From Adineta ricciae (taxonomy: Eukaryota; Rotifera; Eurotatoria; Adinetida; Adinetidae), in contig CAJNOJ010000004.1 of NCBI GenBank assembly GCA_905250025.1, forward strand, positions 1,178,001 through 1,242,000: a stretch of DNA of 64,000 nt. Reading direction: 5' to 3'. A program made the translations under genes and the position numbers. Below, piece after piece: positions 30,919 through 45,041 of the stretch; the stretch's first letter is position 1, and every line of letters starts with the position of its first letter. Under the pieces are notes generated by a model. It searched no databases. It was given only the letters and a program-made list of their open reading frames with translations, and had not been told where the DNA came from.

Positions 30919-32275
30919 TGAAATCTAGAATGAATGAATCAAGCTGTTCACATTTGATGACAAAAGAGAATAAGTGTGAAAATGATCACGCAATAAAGTG
31001 CGAGAGTTTTCAAACATTGAGCGAAAAAGAGATGTTTGAAATGTGTTTGTTCAAATAATCAATACATGAAAGTTGATTAGGATGCTTTTATATGTATGAA
31101 AGCATCTGTCTGATCAAACTCGTTTGTCACCAATGTATGAACCGCAAGAGAGAAGAAGAATGATAATTCAATTGAACTCCAACTGTTTCCGAACAGAAGA
31201 GAATCGCTTCCATTTCTCTCTTTCCCTCTCTCGTTTTTTCTTATCATCACGAAAGGAAAAAAAAACATCGTCAAAAGGCTCATCAAACAGTTCAATAGTG
31301 TCTCTCTTTGTTCATCCACACGCGCATGGATGATTGATCGATCGATCGATCGTGTTCTGCTCGAGAAAATATCTTTCATTTAAAAAGCCCTTGATTTTTT
31401 TTTTCTTTTTCAGTAATGCTCGATTGATATGTGATAAGCATAGCCACAGCCTTGCATGTACACGAATAGAAAAGAAAAAGAAGAGAGATAGATAGATAAA
31501 CATCTGTTCATCTTTCGACAATACTTGACTGACAAAGAATAGAAAGAAGAAGACGACGATGAAGTCTCTTTGTACAATTGTTTTTATTTCAGAACTTAAA
31601 ATAATACAGGAAATATGTAGACAGACGTGCCCAGAGCAATCATCGATGTATTCCTTCCACTTGTCGCGTCCGATCTCATTTTCTTCTAATGAGTTCGGTA
31701 TCACTATTGACCGATATTGAAATAGAACAAGAGAATAAGAAATGAACAGAACGACGGAACTGGGTGGACAGATTGTTATTTCGAGAATGAAAATAATGAT
31801 GATTTGCGTGTGTCGATTAAATCGATTTAAAGATGAATAGCGGAAGCGACATGACACATGCACAACATTATATGAATCAATCGATAGCTATTGTACATCC
31901 GGTTATTTCTGATTTTCTTTTGCTTGATCAATAGACTTGATTCGAAGTCACTTTTCAAATGTGCTCTACGAGAACTCGAGTTCTTTAACTACTATTAAAT
32001 GAAACTATTCATAAGTTTCTTTTTTTAGACGTGCCAATCATATATTTACCGAAGAAAGTAGAAGTTCTTCTTTTTTCTTGTGCTTCTACCCAGAGAAATA
32101 TTTCTGTTGTCAATGGTATCAATGAATTTTTACGACGGAAAATAGATGAGAGTTTTTTTTTCTTCTTTTCTTTTGAAATAGTAACTAAGTATATATAATG
32201 TCAATTTCACCGTCAGTTTTTTGTTTGTGAAAGACATTCAAACGTTCTATTACTCACGAGAATATTCAAGGTAAA
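30919..32275. other. Intergenic region between divergent genes
   Basis: About 1.35 kb separating the SH2 gene (minus) from the EF-hand gene (plus). It contains a GATCGATCGATCGATCG tract near 31337-31351, pyrimidine tracts (CTCTTTCCCTCTCTC), and a 183-codon minus-strand open frame (31312-31863) of low-complexity Phe/Lys-rich sequence that I regard as chance. No repeats or RNA genes were recognised. Confidence 0.45.
32190..32200 (+). promoter_or_regulatory. Possible TATA box of the EF-hand gene
   Basis: TATATATAATG lies about 80 bp before the start codon of the EF-hand gene, a reasonable distance for a TATA box with a 40-60 bp leader. AT-rich sequence makes chance matches likely. Confidence 0.3.
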
Positions 32276-32823
32276 ATGGCGAACAAGTTAACCCAAGCTC
32301 AACGTCAAGAATTGAAAGAAGCATTTGACGTTTTCGATACAGGTAGATGAGTTACTCGATGAAGCTCATGTTTTTCATAGTTTTCATTACTCAGACGGAT
32401 CTGGAATGATATCTGCGTCGGAATTAAGCAATATATTTCGCGCATTGAATATCAATGTTAATAACAGCCAGTTGAATCAATTAGTTAAACAAATGGATGA
32501 GAATGGAAGCGGTACGTTCGTGAAAATGATTGTACATTTGTTCGTGAACGATGTTTTGTCTAGGACAAGTTGAATTCGACGAATTTGCACGTGTCATGGG
32601 TGAAACATTCTTTAAACAATATACCCAAGAGGAATTACGTATCGCATTTAATCAATTCGATCGAGATGGCTCAGGTTATATTCAAGCAGCAGAATTAGAA
32701 AGTATCATGAGCAGAATGGGACGACGTTATAATAAAGCTGAAGTCGAGGCAATGGTATCTTCCTTGGATCTATCAGGTGATGGCAAAATCGGTTTCGATG
32801 AATTTGTTCAATTATTTCAATAG
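32276..32823 (+). CDS. Calmodulin/troponin C-like EF-hand protein
   Basis: Three exons (32276-32342, 32395-32511, 32564-32823) encode about 147 residues, the calmodulin length. The N-terminus MANKLTQAQRQELKEAFDVF is typical. Four EF-hands can be read: DTDGSGMISASE, DENGSGQVEFDE, DRDGSGYIQAAE and DLSGDGKIGFDE. All loops keep an acidic residue at position 1 and Glu at position 12, so all four could bind Ca2+. Sequence between the hands (IFRALNINVNNSQLNQLVKQ, MGRRYNKAEVEAMVSSL) is divergent from calmodulin, so it is a calmodulin-like or troponin C-like protein, not calmodulin itself. Target unknown. Confidence 0.9.
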
Positions 32824-32956
32824 AATTTCGTTTATTCGTATTTGTCAATAAGTCATCCTGAACGAACATTCCATCGTGTAGGAAGAGTAAACTGAATTAA
32901 TGAATACGGATATATAGAAAATTTAATTTTATTGGAGTTTTTATCTGTAATGAAAA

Positions 32957-34277
32957 TCAAATAAACATACCGAAAGGACAACACACTGACTCACCAGACT
33001 GGGCAGGATGTTGTCGTGGGAAAAAGATTGGCTTGTGCGTACGAAAGTTTCCATTGCGGACTATATATATAAATGGATTCCAGCTAGAGAACGGCAAACG
33101 ATGATGATGATAAATCTTTTTGCAAAATAAACCTACACTAAACTCGATTTGGCAAATAATGCTGGAAGTGTATCAATGATGGGAGGAATACGATCTGTGT
33201 CGATAAATATGCGAATGAAAACAATGATCGCATAAGGAGTCCAAGCAATGAGATATCCACCTGAAGAATATGACAGATGAGAATATGAAAAGCAAGTCTA
33301 TTTGTATTCACCAATGATCAGTATGATTGTATTGAGTATATGACGTTCGATTTTCTGTTGATACTTCATGCGATTGCGATTAAAATTTAATGTTGAGTGA
33401 TGCCATCGATTGTGAATCTTCACAACAAACTCAAAATTTCCAGTTTTCTCAAATGCCAATCAAAAACTTACGGACAGATAGATTTTGATATTCGTCACTA
33501 TGATAATTGTAATTGGCACAAGGTAAACAAAAATAAATATCGTTATATTGTAACTAATTATATTGAATGATCTCCCAGTCCAATTTATACTACACGATAT
33601 TCCAATACCCTAAAGTTTGCACAACATATCTAATAGAAATCTGAATCAATATGTCGATCAAGGCGAACCTCGTAATCATAATTTGACCATCCAAGTAAGG
33701 GCATAACAGTCCAAAATAGTGATAGAAGATAAGCAACAACAATTGCTAAGTAGGTTTGTTTGATATTCACTTTTTGTGGTGAAAATGGCTGAGTGATTTT
33801 TCTGTATCTGATCAATAGAAAGTATTTTGATGAACCTGTTTTGAAATGATTCTTCTTACCGATCAATGGAAATCAAACACAGCATATATATATTTGAACA
33901 ACCAGCGAAATAAACGATCATCGCTTCAAAAATACAACCCGTATAGGTAAAAATCCATCTAATAATCTAACGATGAAATGATCTCTTTGTCTTGAAGTGT
34001 AGTCTTACCTGCAAGAGAGAAGTGAAAAAGTGGGTAATGGTATTTCAAAACATATTCCAATAAAATCCGCTAATAATAAGCCGCCAATGAATACATTAGT
34101 TGATGATTGACGTAATTTCTTGTTTCGAACCAATATATAAAGTACCGAACCATTGAGAATTGTTCCAATTATCCACAGAACAATGAAGTAATAACCGATT
34201 ATTCGCAATATGGAGCATAATGGAAAGTTTTTCATTGAAATAAATAATGTATTATTTAACATCTTGTCTGATGACAT
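32957..34277 (-). CDS. Opsin (rhodopsin-family GPCR with retinal-binding lysine)
   Basis: About six exons with introns of 45-60 bp. Seven helices are traceable from IIGYYFIVLWIIGTILNGSV. Helix 3 reads TGCIFEAMIVYFAGCSNIYM and ends in IDRY, so the E/DRY motif is present after splicing. The second extracellular loop, NYDYEGIGISCSINW, has the opsin Glu181 and Cys187 equivalents. Helix 6-7 reads GYLIAWTPYAIIV and then TLPALFAKSSLV, with the Schiff-base lysine (Lys296 equivalent). A 53-bp intron then leads to WNPFIYIVRNGNFRTH, the NPxIY motif, and a short tail ending CCPFGMFI. A Glu also sits at the 113 position. The spectral and G-protein class is not decidable by eye. The 5' end is ATG 34277. 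Confidence 0.88.
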
Positions 34278-36028
34278 TTTCTAACAATCAGACAGACCAA
34301 TCAGATATCTGAAACATTTTTACTCGATCAATGCGACAACCTGAATACATTCATATACACTATGAATCTCTTAATAACTATCATTTCTTCTAAGAAAAAT
34401 TTCAAACTAAGTCATTTAGATTTATAACAAATTGTGTTACTGTCGGTTAATGTCGTATTAGACATGTGCCTTTAAAAGAATATAATGAAATACATTGGCA
34501 TCGGTAATTCACTATGTAATGGTATTCAAGTGTACTTCCCGTATATCCTCAAGAAATTGTGCATATGGCGCTTTTCTTCTGAAAATTTTACTTAACTCTA
34601 ATAGATCAGCTGTTGAAAAGAACAATCTAGAAAGGAAACTTTAGATAAAGTAAATAATAATGCTAATCTGTGATGTGTCTACGGAAATAGAAACAATTAA
34701 TTGTATAGTCTTTTGCAATCCGAAAAAGAATATATCGTGCCGAAGAGCGTCTACCTCTATATCGTATAGATACTCTTTAGAGCGAACAAGTTCTGTGCCC
34801 ATAGAAGAAACTTCGCTTAGTAATCAATGAAATTATCCTACTTCAATAAATGAACACTTTCTAAAGAAAGTACATGTGGGCACGATGTGTCTTCGAGTAA
34901 ATCGCTTGTATACATGGACATTATGTAAGTAGAATATGTCACGAATTTCATCTTATATGACTAGGATTGACATTAATCGGTATGTTTTGAAGATTTTCCC
35001 TACAATCAGTGTCGATAATTTTTGTATGGTGAGCGTTCTAATGATAAACGCACAATTACGGCGTTAGTCAAACAAAAGATGGTATAATATCTTCTATGTC
35101 AGATCACATCTGTTACCTCGGAAGGATAAACCTGTACCTGCCATGTCTGAAATAAAAAAAAGATACTTTTTGACATAGGAATAATTAATTATCATATCGT
35201 GGCATCCAGACGAATGAGTTCTTCCCTCGATTCATATATCATGATCTACTTTGCAGTGTGTATAGGAACAGCAAACATAGTTTTCACCTGTAATTATCGA
35301 TGTACCATAGTTGTTCGGTGGTTTCACAGCATCTTAAATAGAATGAATTGTTTCGTCGCTTTTCCTTCATTGTTATGAATCAGCTTTATAATAACGTCAC
35401 CTGTATTTTTATTCGAGTGATATCAAGACCACAATAACGTATCTCAAAGGTTAGTTTTGATGAAAAAGATTCGAGAATTATAGATTTGTAAAAGAACAAA
35501 ATTTTCATTATGAGATTTTACATAATTAAGTTCAATTAAAAAAACCTCGAGAACGCAAGAGCTTACATTTAAACTAGCGATTCCACATAATTAATACAGT
35601 TTTGAACAGTTTATGTTTGTATTATCGAACATGCATCGCTCTACCCTCGCAGAGCAGCTTAAACTTTTTTTCGATGCCTCCAATCATGAAATTATTTTCT
35701 TGTTCCGATAAATATGTGAAATTTATTTTAAATAAATTTGTTTGACAAATTCATATAATAAAAACGAGGTAAAAATGGACACATTATAAAAGATCATTAT
35801 TTAACGTACAAGATTGTACAATACGTATAAAAGCACACATCCACACACTGTTGAACAGGCATTAAAAAGTAATAAAACTACGAACTTATAAAGAAAGAAA
35901 AAAGTTGCATTATTTATGATCAGTACAATCCTGAGCTTATTGAAAAAAAACAAAGGAAAAACGTGCGTTTATCTGAACGAGGGATAAAACGTAGTGTAGA
36001 TAAAGCAGCTAGATGTATCTGACCACAT
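34278..36028. other. Gene-poor intergenic region (1.75 kb)
   Basis: The longest stretch without a recognisable gene. AT-rich, stop-dense in all frames, with no open frame longer than about 65 codons. No terminal repeats, tandem repeats, reverse-transcriptase or transposase motifs, tRNA or rRNA were seen. It presumably holds the opsin promoter and the tetraspanin 3' region. Confidence 0.5.
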
Positions 36029-37388
36029 TTATATGTAACGGTCACGTTGTCGAAGATAGCAAAGTAGACCAAGAGCAGCGACGATACAAAAACCCTAAGA
36101 TATCGAAAAAAAAACATCTGAATGATTGTCCTATGTATTTCTATTCGTAGAAAGATCTTCTATCAAACAAATGACATATCTATTCCTTCGAGAATCGTTC
36201 CCTTCTCATGATGTAATTGATATCTGCTTTTTCACTTAGAAACTAATCAATCTCTGGAGGCGCACTGGCCGTTTCTTTTCTGTTGGCAAAATATTACAGC
36301 CATCGCTCGATTGCTTTCCCGTTTCCTAATTCACAAGTGACCTTTCCAACTCACACGTAGTCAAATGGTGATGCTACGAATGGATCATAACTTACTTCAA
36401 CGAAAACGAGAATAAACGCTAAAATTCCCACGATCATCAAATTCCGATTGATCTCCATTTGAATCATATTGAAACACCCCTGAAATGAGAACACAATTGA
36501 AATGATTTAACGTTACAACTTGTAAACATACATCGAGATAAATTAAACCATAGGTTTCATTGGCAGCTATCTGCTTTCCACAACCATTTGTTTCTTCAAT
36601 ACAACATGAATCTGGCACATAAGGCTGACCAGTCCAAACTTTGGCATTGAACCAATCTTGATATTGATCAACACCACAACAACGAAGCTAGATACAAAAT
36701 GCTTTTATCGAGCCAAAGTGATCTTTTTTTCTTCGAACTTACTCGTTTCTGAATTGAATTCATTGTTTTACGAGCGTTATTCTCATCGGCACCTTCATCT
36801 CCCGGGTAGTGGCGAATATTTTCGAGTAATTCTTTTCTTGCAGACATTGCAACCTAAACATACGCAAAATGTCGGACGTCGGGAAACATTGCCGATTAAA
36901 AATACGTACGTGTTCGTTGAATGCAATGACGAACACAACTCCGAATAGTAATGCCACGAAGATAACAATCATCGTGATAATATACTGTGAAAGAAAAAAC
37001 CGGATCATCAACGAATCAAATCGATTATATTTACCATGAACAGTAAGACTTTCTTTTCAAACCAAGCACCAGCACAGCCGACAGCACCAAGTAGCATCGA
37101 AAGTTTCGCTATAGCAAAAAGAAACTAGAGATAAAGCATCTCATCGATATGCATACCTGAGAAAATTAATACAACAGGTGCAGTAAACCATGGACTTCCC
37201 ATTAACGGTCGATAGTCTGCCGATTTTATATGTAACCACCAACTGCAAACAACAACCGCAAAGCCTAATGCCTAAAACGTTCTCTCTTGTCAAGGTTCAT
37301 TCATAGACAGAAATTAAACCAAACTCACGAAAAAGCACATGTTAATAATTGTAAAAACACAACGAAATACCATATAAGTCGACGACAT
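36029..37388 (-). CDS. Tetraspanin
   Basis: Seven or so exons with short introns. Read in order: MSSTYMVFRCVFTIINMCFF (TM1 start), ALGFAVVVCSWWLHI, a small loop, a second helix reading WFTAPVVLIFS, AKLSMLLGAVGCAGAWFEKK, and YIITMIVIFVALLFGVVFVI. The large extracellular loop carries the tetraspanin signature LRCCGVDQYQDWF and PDSCC, with GCGKQ. The last helix is MIVGILAFILVFVE/GFCIVAALGLLC, and the tail is YLRQRDRYI. Four cysteines of the EC2 loop form the usual disulphides. Tetraspanins organise membrane microdomains; the partner is unknown. The stop at 36029 was found by joining a final exon starting after TCTTAG. Confidence 0.85.
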
Positions 37389-37639
37389 TCTTATTCTACC
37401 GCACCTAATTAACAAGTGTTCAATATGAATGAACGCGAATGATCGATTGATCGATCAATAATCAAAAAATACCTGACGAATCAACACAATATAAGCAGAA
37501 GATGATAGATGGCAGTGTTTATTTCATAGGTGGAAATCTTTTGTTCCGATTGGTTTATTATTTTCGACTAACATCAACAGATACAAACTGAGTGGAGAAA
37601 AAGGAATTATTGAAAAATAAATTTTTTTTTGGTCTAATC

Positions 37640-40468
37640 ATGTCTGAAGCAGTCATGGATGAGGTTCCATCTTCAAATGGTTTAATAACAGCAGATACGA
37701 ATGCGTTAGTCGACGAATCCGGTGTTAAAAATGAAGATGAAGAATCGTGGCTGTATGGAAAATCGAAACTTGATGAAAATACGTAAGTTGAAAGAAAGTT
37801 TTGCAATATTTAACTGATTTTCTTTCTTTTCAATGTTTAGTGAATTAGCAGCAGTAGCGTCATCGATGGATGAAGGTACAGCACAAGATATGGATAAAGT
37901 ACGTGATAATTTCGTTCGGCGTCATTCGGTGTAAAAACTTTCAAATTAAAAGAATAGTATTGATGTAGACAAAATCATTGATTAGTGTATGCACTCTGTT
38001 CGACTAATCTTGTACTACGAACTATTCGAAACGTTTGAGTAGATATACAAAGGAAACTTTGACTGAATAACTGTAATCATAAGATAAACTAGTTATGAAA
38101 TAGCTATGATTTAGAATAAATAATGGGAGTTGTATAAAACTTTCTCTCTAGGACAAAGCAACGATACCGTTAGTGACAAATGCACCAACTTCATTGCTGG
38201 TCGGTAGTCAAATCGAAGATGATTCGGATGATGATGACGATGATGGAATTCAAGTGACAATTGGAAATATCAAATCTGGTGCGGCTATTTTCTCGACAAA
38301 TCGACAAAACAGTCGAACAGCAATACCACGTATATAGACAATAGCGTTTTTTGTTCGATGGATTCTATTTGGCTGTTCATTCTAGAGGGTTCAGTCATTC
38401 CAACAAAACCACAAGCAACACGTGGCGTCGATTTAGATGCTCAAGGTGTTATTAACGGACAGCCAATCTTTGAACATGATTTAATGAATGCCTATAAGGA
38501 CGATGAAAAACCCTGGAAAAAGCCAGGTTTGAAAACGATGACAACTTTGATATTTTTAATCGAACTATTTTGCACAGGTGCGGATATAACTGATTATTTT
38601 AACTATGGTTTCACTGAAGAAACATGGGCACAGTACTGCGATCGTCAACGACGTCTACGAGCAGACAACAATCTAGCTCGTCTCAATGCTGCACATGTAT
38701 GGAAAAGAGAAATGTCGATTTGTTTGTACATCAACTTTTTGTTTAGATGCCACAGATGCCACCAATGATTCCAGGGCATCCACCGATGATGCATCCGATG
38801 AATCCTCACTCAGCAATGATGATGAACAAACCACCAATGAACATGCCAATTATGCCAAGACCATTTATGAATGTTCGAAAACAAGATGGAAAGATTGATG
38901 TAATTGGTATGTGAAACATTCTATTGGAAGTTCTAACGATTATCCTAATGTTTCACTTTAAGGAGCTACGGATCTAACATCTCGTCGACCAATGTTTGAA
39001 CCAGGCCACTCTTTTGATCATATGACATACATCAACGGACCTCCATTGTATGTTTATCTGTGCCCTAAATAAACATCTTTTTGTGTTCAATTATCTAAAT
39101 TTGCGTTTTAGTTCTGGTGGTCAACCACCGCCTAATGGTCAGACAGTGGGCGATCTTGCAACTCCACCACCAACATCCAATGGTCCATCACAACCGCAAC
39201 ACGGAACACCACCCGGCGGCAACCATCCCATTCCAACACTTGGCGTGCCTCGAATGTCAATGATACCACCGCCGAATATGCCATTTCGACCGCAATTCGG
39301 ACATCCACATGCTCCTGGCGCACCACAATTCTTTCCTCATGGACCTGCGGGAGGCATGCATGGTGAAAGGTAAACATTTCTTTCCTAATTTATTCAATAC
39401 ACCATAGAAATTTCGATTTAGACCACCTCAATCTTACTTTATACCTCATCCACAACAACAACAATGGGAGAAGTAAGTTGATAAAATGTCATATAATGCA
39501 TTTATTCATTCTAACATCTGACGTAGACCCGGCGGACCGCCGATGCATGGCTTTCCACCTGGACACTTTCCTCCCCAACCACCCGCACTAGGCAATGCTG
39601 GCAATGGCAGACCAACTTCTAGTCGAAGTTCGACACCTGAAGATCATTCATCACGAAGTTCCACACCAGAAGAAAACCGTCCTAGTGGCAATGGCGGTGG
39701 TGCTGACGGTGATAAGGCGTCGAAAGACGAACGATACAAAGAACGATATAGGTAAAAAAGATTTGGTCCTGAAAAATATGACATGTCCTCATCTTTCAGA
39801 GATGAACGTGAACACTATCCATCCTCCCGCCGACGTTCATCACCGAAAGATCGTACATCATCATCCTATCGTTCTCGTCATCGAAGTGGTGACCATGAAT
39901 ATGAACGACCAAGAGGTGATCAGAAATCATCACGCGATCGAGATGATAAATATGAGCGTTACTCACGCAAGTAAGTATGTCTAGATTTCTATACTCGATC
40001 TACATATACTTAAGTGATTCTAGACGACATCATCGGGAAGACAGTGGTCGTCACCATCGCGGTGACGAAGATTCATCTCGTGGTCACCGTTCATCTCACC
40101 GTACCCCAACAAAAAATTTTTCATCACCACCCAAAACAATCCTTCCTAATACAACACTAGATCCTTCACAACCATCATCAGAAAATCCTGAATCGACCGA
40201 CAATGATCAATCGTCAAGCGCAATTACATCAACAACTAACCCAATAGGTTCAACATCATCATCGCCAAATAGTCGATCTCGTCGTGACGATTCCGAACGT
40301 TCATCTTCGCGTCATGGTCATCACAAAAAATCTTCAAAACGCTCAAGACGCGACAGTGGCGATGAACGAAGTCATCACCGACGCTCGAAAGACAAATCGA
40401 GTAGCAGTAAAAAGTCAGCAAGTCTAACAGAACCAGCATCTGATGTAAAAGAACAATTAAATGAATAA
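37640..40468 (+). CDS. FIP1L1: Pre-mRNA 3'-end-processing factor FIP1
   Basis: Subunit of the cleavage and polyadenylation specificity factor; it contacts poly(A) polymerase and U-rich RNA. The FIP1 core is clear: [48 protein letters not shown] and [11 protein letters not shown]. The acidic N-terminus ([18 protein letters not shown]) binds poly(A) polymerase in the family. Downstream are Pro/Gly/Met-rich segments, then RS/RD/RE-like tracts ([26 protein letters not shown]) ending [14 protein letters not shown]. About nine exons with short introns. Length is near that of vertebrate FIP1L1. ARFGAP1 begins 147 bp after the stop on the same strand. Confidence 0.92.
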
Positions 40469-40615
40469 AAGAAATCTATATGTATTAATGTTTTCTTTCT
40501 CTCTGTTTTTCTTTTGTCATGTAAATTTCTTTTTCGTTCACTCGTGATCGTTCGATTCTCTGAAAATCTTGGAGAAGAAAGGATTAAATAGATTTAATCG
40601 TTCTAGATATATCAT

Positions 40616-42008
40616 ATGGCCAGTCCGCGTACTCGGTCGGTTTTGAAAGATCTGAAGCTGAAAGATGATAATAATGTTTGTTTCGAATGTGGAGCATTAA
40701 ACCCTCAATGGGTCTCGGTTTCATATGGTAAGATTCTACCGGCTAATGTATCTCGACTACATCGAAATAATTCTTTTTTTTGTCAGGAATTTTCATTTGT
40801 CTGGAATGTTCTGGTAAGCATCGTGGCTTGGGCGTTCATCTATCATTTGTTCGATCGATTACAATGGATAAATGGAAGGATATTGAGCTAGAAAAGATGA
40901 AAGCTGGTGGAAATCGCCAAGCAAAATCGTTTTTTGCCACACAATCTGATTATGATCCCAATACGATGAGTTTACAACAGCGATACAATACACGTGCTGC
41001 GGCACTCTATCGTGATAAAATAAGTACTGAAGCACGAGGACAACCGTGGTCGATCAGCACATCTTCGGCACAAACCTACACATCTTCTTCTTTACCATCA
41101 ACAACTGAAAAATCTGCACAAGTAAGCGAACATCAACAACACTGTTCTACAATCATGACAATTTCATCTAGCAAATCTCATCCGAATGGTCAGACTTCAA
41201 ATCATCTGATAGTCAAAACGATGATTACGGCGGTTATCAAAATAATAATTCAAATGAACAGCAACCACAACGATCTGGTTTGGGTAGTGGAAATCCAAAA
41301 TATTGGGGTTTTGGAAATACAAATAATGAATCAGCATCCGGATCTTCTCAACCAACTAGTCAAGAATTACTTGCGTCATCTATATCAAATCTCAGTACGA
41401 ATGCAGCGAAGTGGGCTGGCGTAGCAAAAAGTTCGGTTTTTAAGTTTTCGAAAACTGCCGCCGATAAAGCATCGGAACTAACATCTAAAGTAAGCGAACA
41501 GGCTAAAGATGGTACATTAATGAACAATGTACAGTCTGGTGTGACCAATGTCGCATCATCGGTGGGGAAATTCGGTACGAAAACATGGTCGGATATGCAA
41601 TCATTATGGTCTGGGAAAGATTATCATTCTTCTAAACAATCTGATTCAAATCATGTACGTTTATTTTTTGATCTGTTCAATTGGAGAATGACTTCGACTT
41701 TTTAGGATGAGTGGTCTTCATATCAGCAGGCGTCTCCGCCATTAACATTAGATTCACATCATTCTGGTCATCAGAATACTTCAAAGTCGAATACAAATCT
41801 GTCCAGTCACGAATTCGAATCAGGTTTCGATTCGTGGGTCAATCATGAACCGAACATTTCGACGAAAAAGCCGGATTCGAAGTCAAAATCAACTACACAC
41901 AATAAACCGAAACAAGAGGAACAACCAGCATCGAATCTCATTAATTTCGAAGATGATAAATGGGCCGACGATGACGATGCTGGATGGGAATCTATCGACA
42001 CTAAATAA
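40616..42008 (+). CDS. ARFGAP1: ADP-ribosylation factor GTPase-activating protein 1
   Basis: Four exons. The ArfGAP zinc finger reads NNVCFECGALNPQWVSVSYG followed by IFICLECSGKHRGLGVHLSF, with the CX2CX16CX2C cysteines and the catalytic Arg in HRGLGVHLSFVRS. ITMDKWKDIELEKMKAGGN is near-identical to human ArfGAP1. C-terminal to it lie amphipathic segments such as ELLASSISNLSTNAAKWAG, candidates for the curvature-sensing ALPS motifs, and the tail DDKWADDDDAGWESIDTK, with W-rich motifs that bind coat adaptors. It stimulates GTP hydrolysis by Arf1 in COPI coat dynamics at the Golgi. The start matches the family MASPRTR. Confidence 0.93.
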
Positions 42009-42558
42009 TGCGCAAAACCAAATGGACACGTATCTAATCTTTAATCTCTTCTCTTTTCTCTCTTGTGATCAAACTTATTTTTTACATTTGTAACAAGTCG
42101 ATCCATTTTCGTTATGATTTTATCATCTATAAATACACGTTTTCAGAAGGCCATAATGACGTCATGGTAACATAACTGTATTTGTTATCATGTTCCACAC
42201 TGTTATCTGCACCTGTGCTAGTTTCTGAGCGATAATAAAAGGAGAACAAAAGCACGAAGGTTTAAAAGTTAGTACTGACATTATCAAGGTTATACACATA
42301 TACATTGGATTTGAAATTGGTATCATATAAGAGAAAAAAAACGAAGTAGATTCTCGAAGGGTGTGGCATATTAGATAAAAAGAAAGCCAGAATAAATATG
42401 TTAGATAGTTACATTTCAGCATAGTATCACGTCAATACTCATTTCGATCGAATCGTAAAGATATTTGCTCTTAGAAGTCGAAGAAAAAAACACAGCCAGC
42501 GACACATAGAGTGGGAGAATATTATACATACTATCCAGTGATATATAAACGAAGTCAA

Positions 42559-42693
42559 TATTTGTAGATGTGATACTAGTCGAAGTGGACTAGAACGAAG
42601 AAAAATAACGTATGTACAGGTGGACGATAGCTTTTTTCTCACAACGTCCTTTCGTTTGTGTATATATAGAATAAGAGAAACATGCGTGTATTA
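42559..42693 (+). repeat. 135-bp direct repeat, copy 1
   Basis: Runs from TATTTGTAGATG to GCGTGTATTA and ends directly at the N. It is followed by 17 further bases and then copy 2. The two copies differ at one visible position (GTTTGTGTATATA versus GTTTGTATATATA). Confidence 0.9.
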
Positions 42694-42710
42694 NCCGGAT
42701 GCTGATTCAT

Positions 42711-42845
42711 TATTTGTAGATGTGATACTAGTCGAAGTGGACTAGAACGAAGAAAAATAACGTATGTACAGGTGGACGATAGCTTTTTTCTCACAACGTC
42801 CTTTCGTTTGTATATATATAGAATAAGAGAAACATGCGTGTATTA
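42711..42845 (+). repeat. 135-bp direct repeat, copy 2
   Basis: Same sequence as 42559-42693 with one substitution seen, offset by 152 bp. Only this copy is followed by the sequence that continues into the downstream gene, which suggests an assembly join. Confidence 0.9.
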
Positions 42846-42899
42846 CTATACCATTCTTTGTCTATTCTAAGTCATACATACTTCTTTCTGTAGTTGTAA

Positions 42900-44598
<1,699 letters not shown>

Positions 44599-45041
44599 TT
44601 AACATTTGAGAAAAACATAAACTTTCCTATTTGTCCTTTACGAGATGCAAGAATTGTCTTAATTTGCTTTGTTTGCTATTTATCAAGCATCTCTAGTTTT
44701 TCGTTTGTATAATGTTTAGCTCTTTCTGAATAAAAAAAACATTTGCAGTACATTATGTTTTATTTTATAGTCCGTGCTGTTTTATGTAATGAACATTTTT
44801 CATGACCATAAAATAAACTGTATTCAGAATGATGTAAGTGTTGACATATCTCGAAATTGGATCTCCCCAATTGTATATGTACGCAGAACAAAACTTGTGA
44901 ATGTTTCTTGAATCTGTTTATAAATGACTGTCATGCTTCAACATCACACAAAGTGCTCTACACACGTCGTCTTGATTCTCAACAGAAATTTATTCGAATA
45001 TTACCACGAAAAAACGACTCATATACAAAATAAAGGCAAGA
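44599..45041. other. Convergent intergenic region
   Basis: About 440 bp between the 3' ends of TDO (plus) and BBOF1 (minus). AATAAAAAAAAC near 44730 and a second AATAAACTG near 44812 are candidate polyadenylation signals. Nothing else seen. Confidence 0.5.

Noticed and set aside
31312-31863. 183-codon minus-strand open frame between the SH2 and EF-hand genes
   Set aside because: Low-complexity Phe/Ile/Lys-rich sequence in an AT-rich intergenic stretch with no domain and no consistent splicing; open by base composition.
33120-33140. Opsin truncated at helix 7 after AKSSLV
   Set aside because: A short intron leads to an exon with NPFIY and a full tail, so the receptor is complete.
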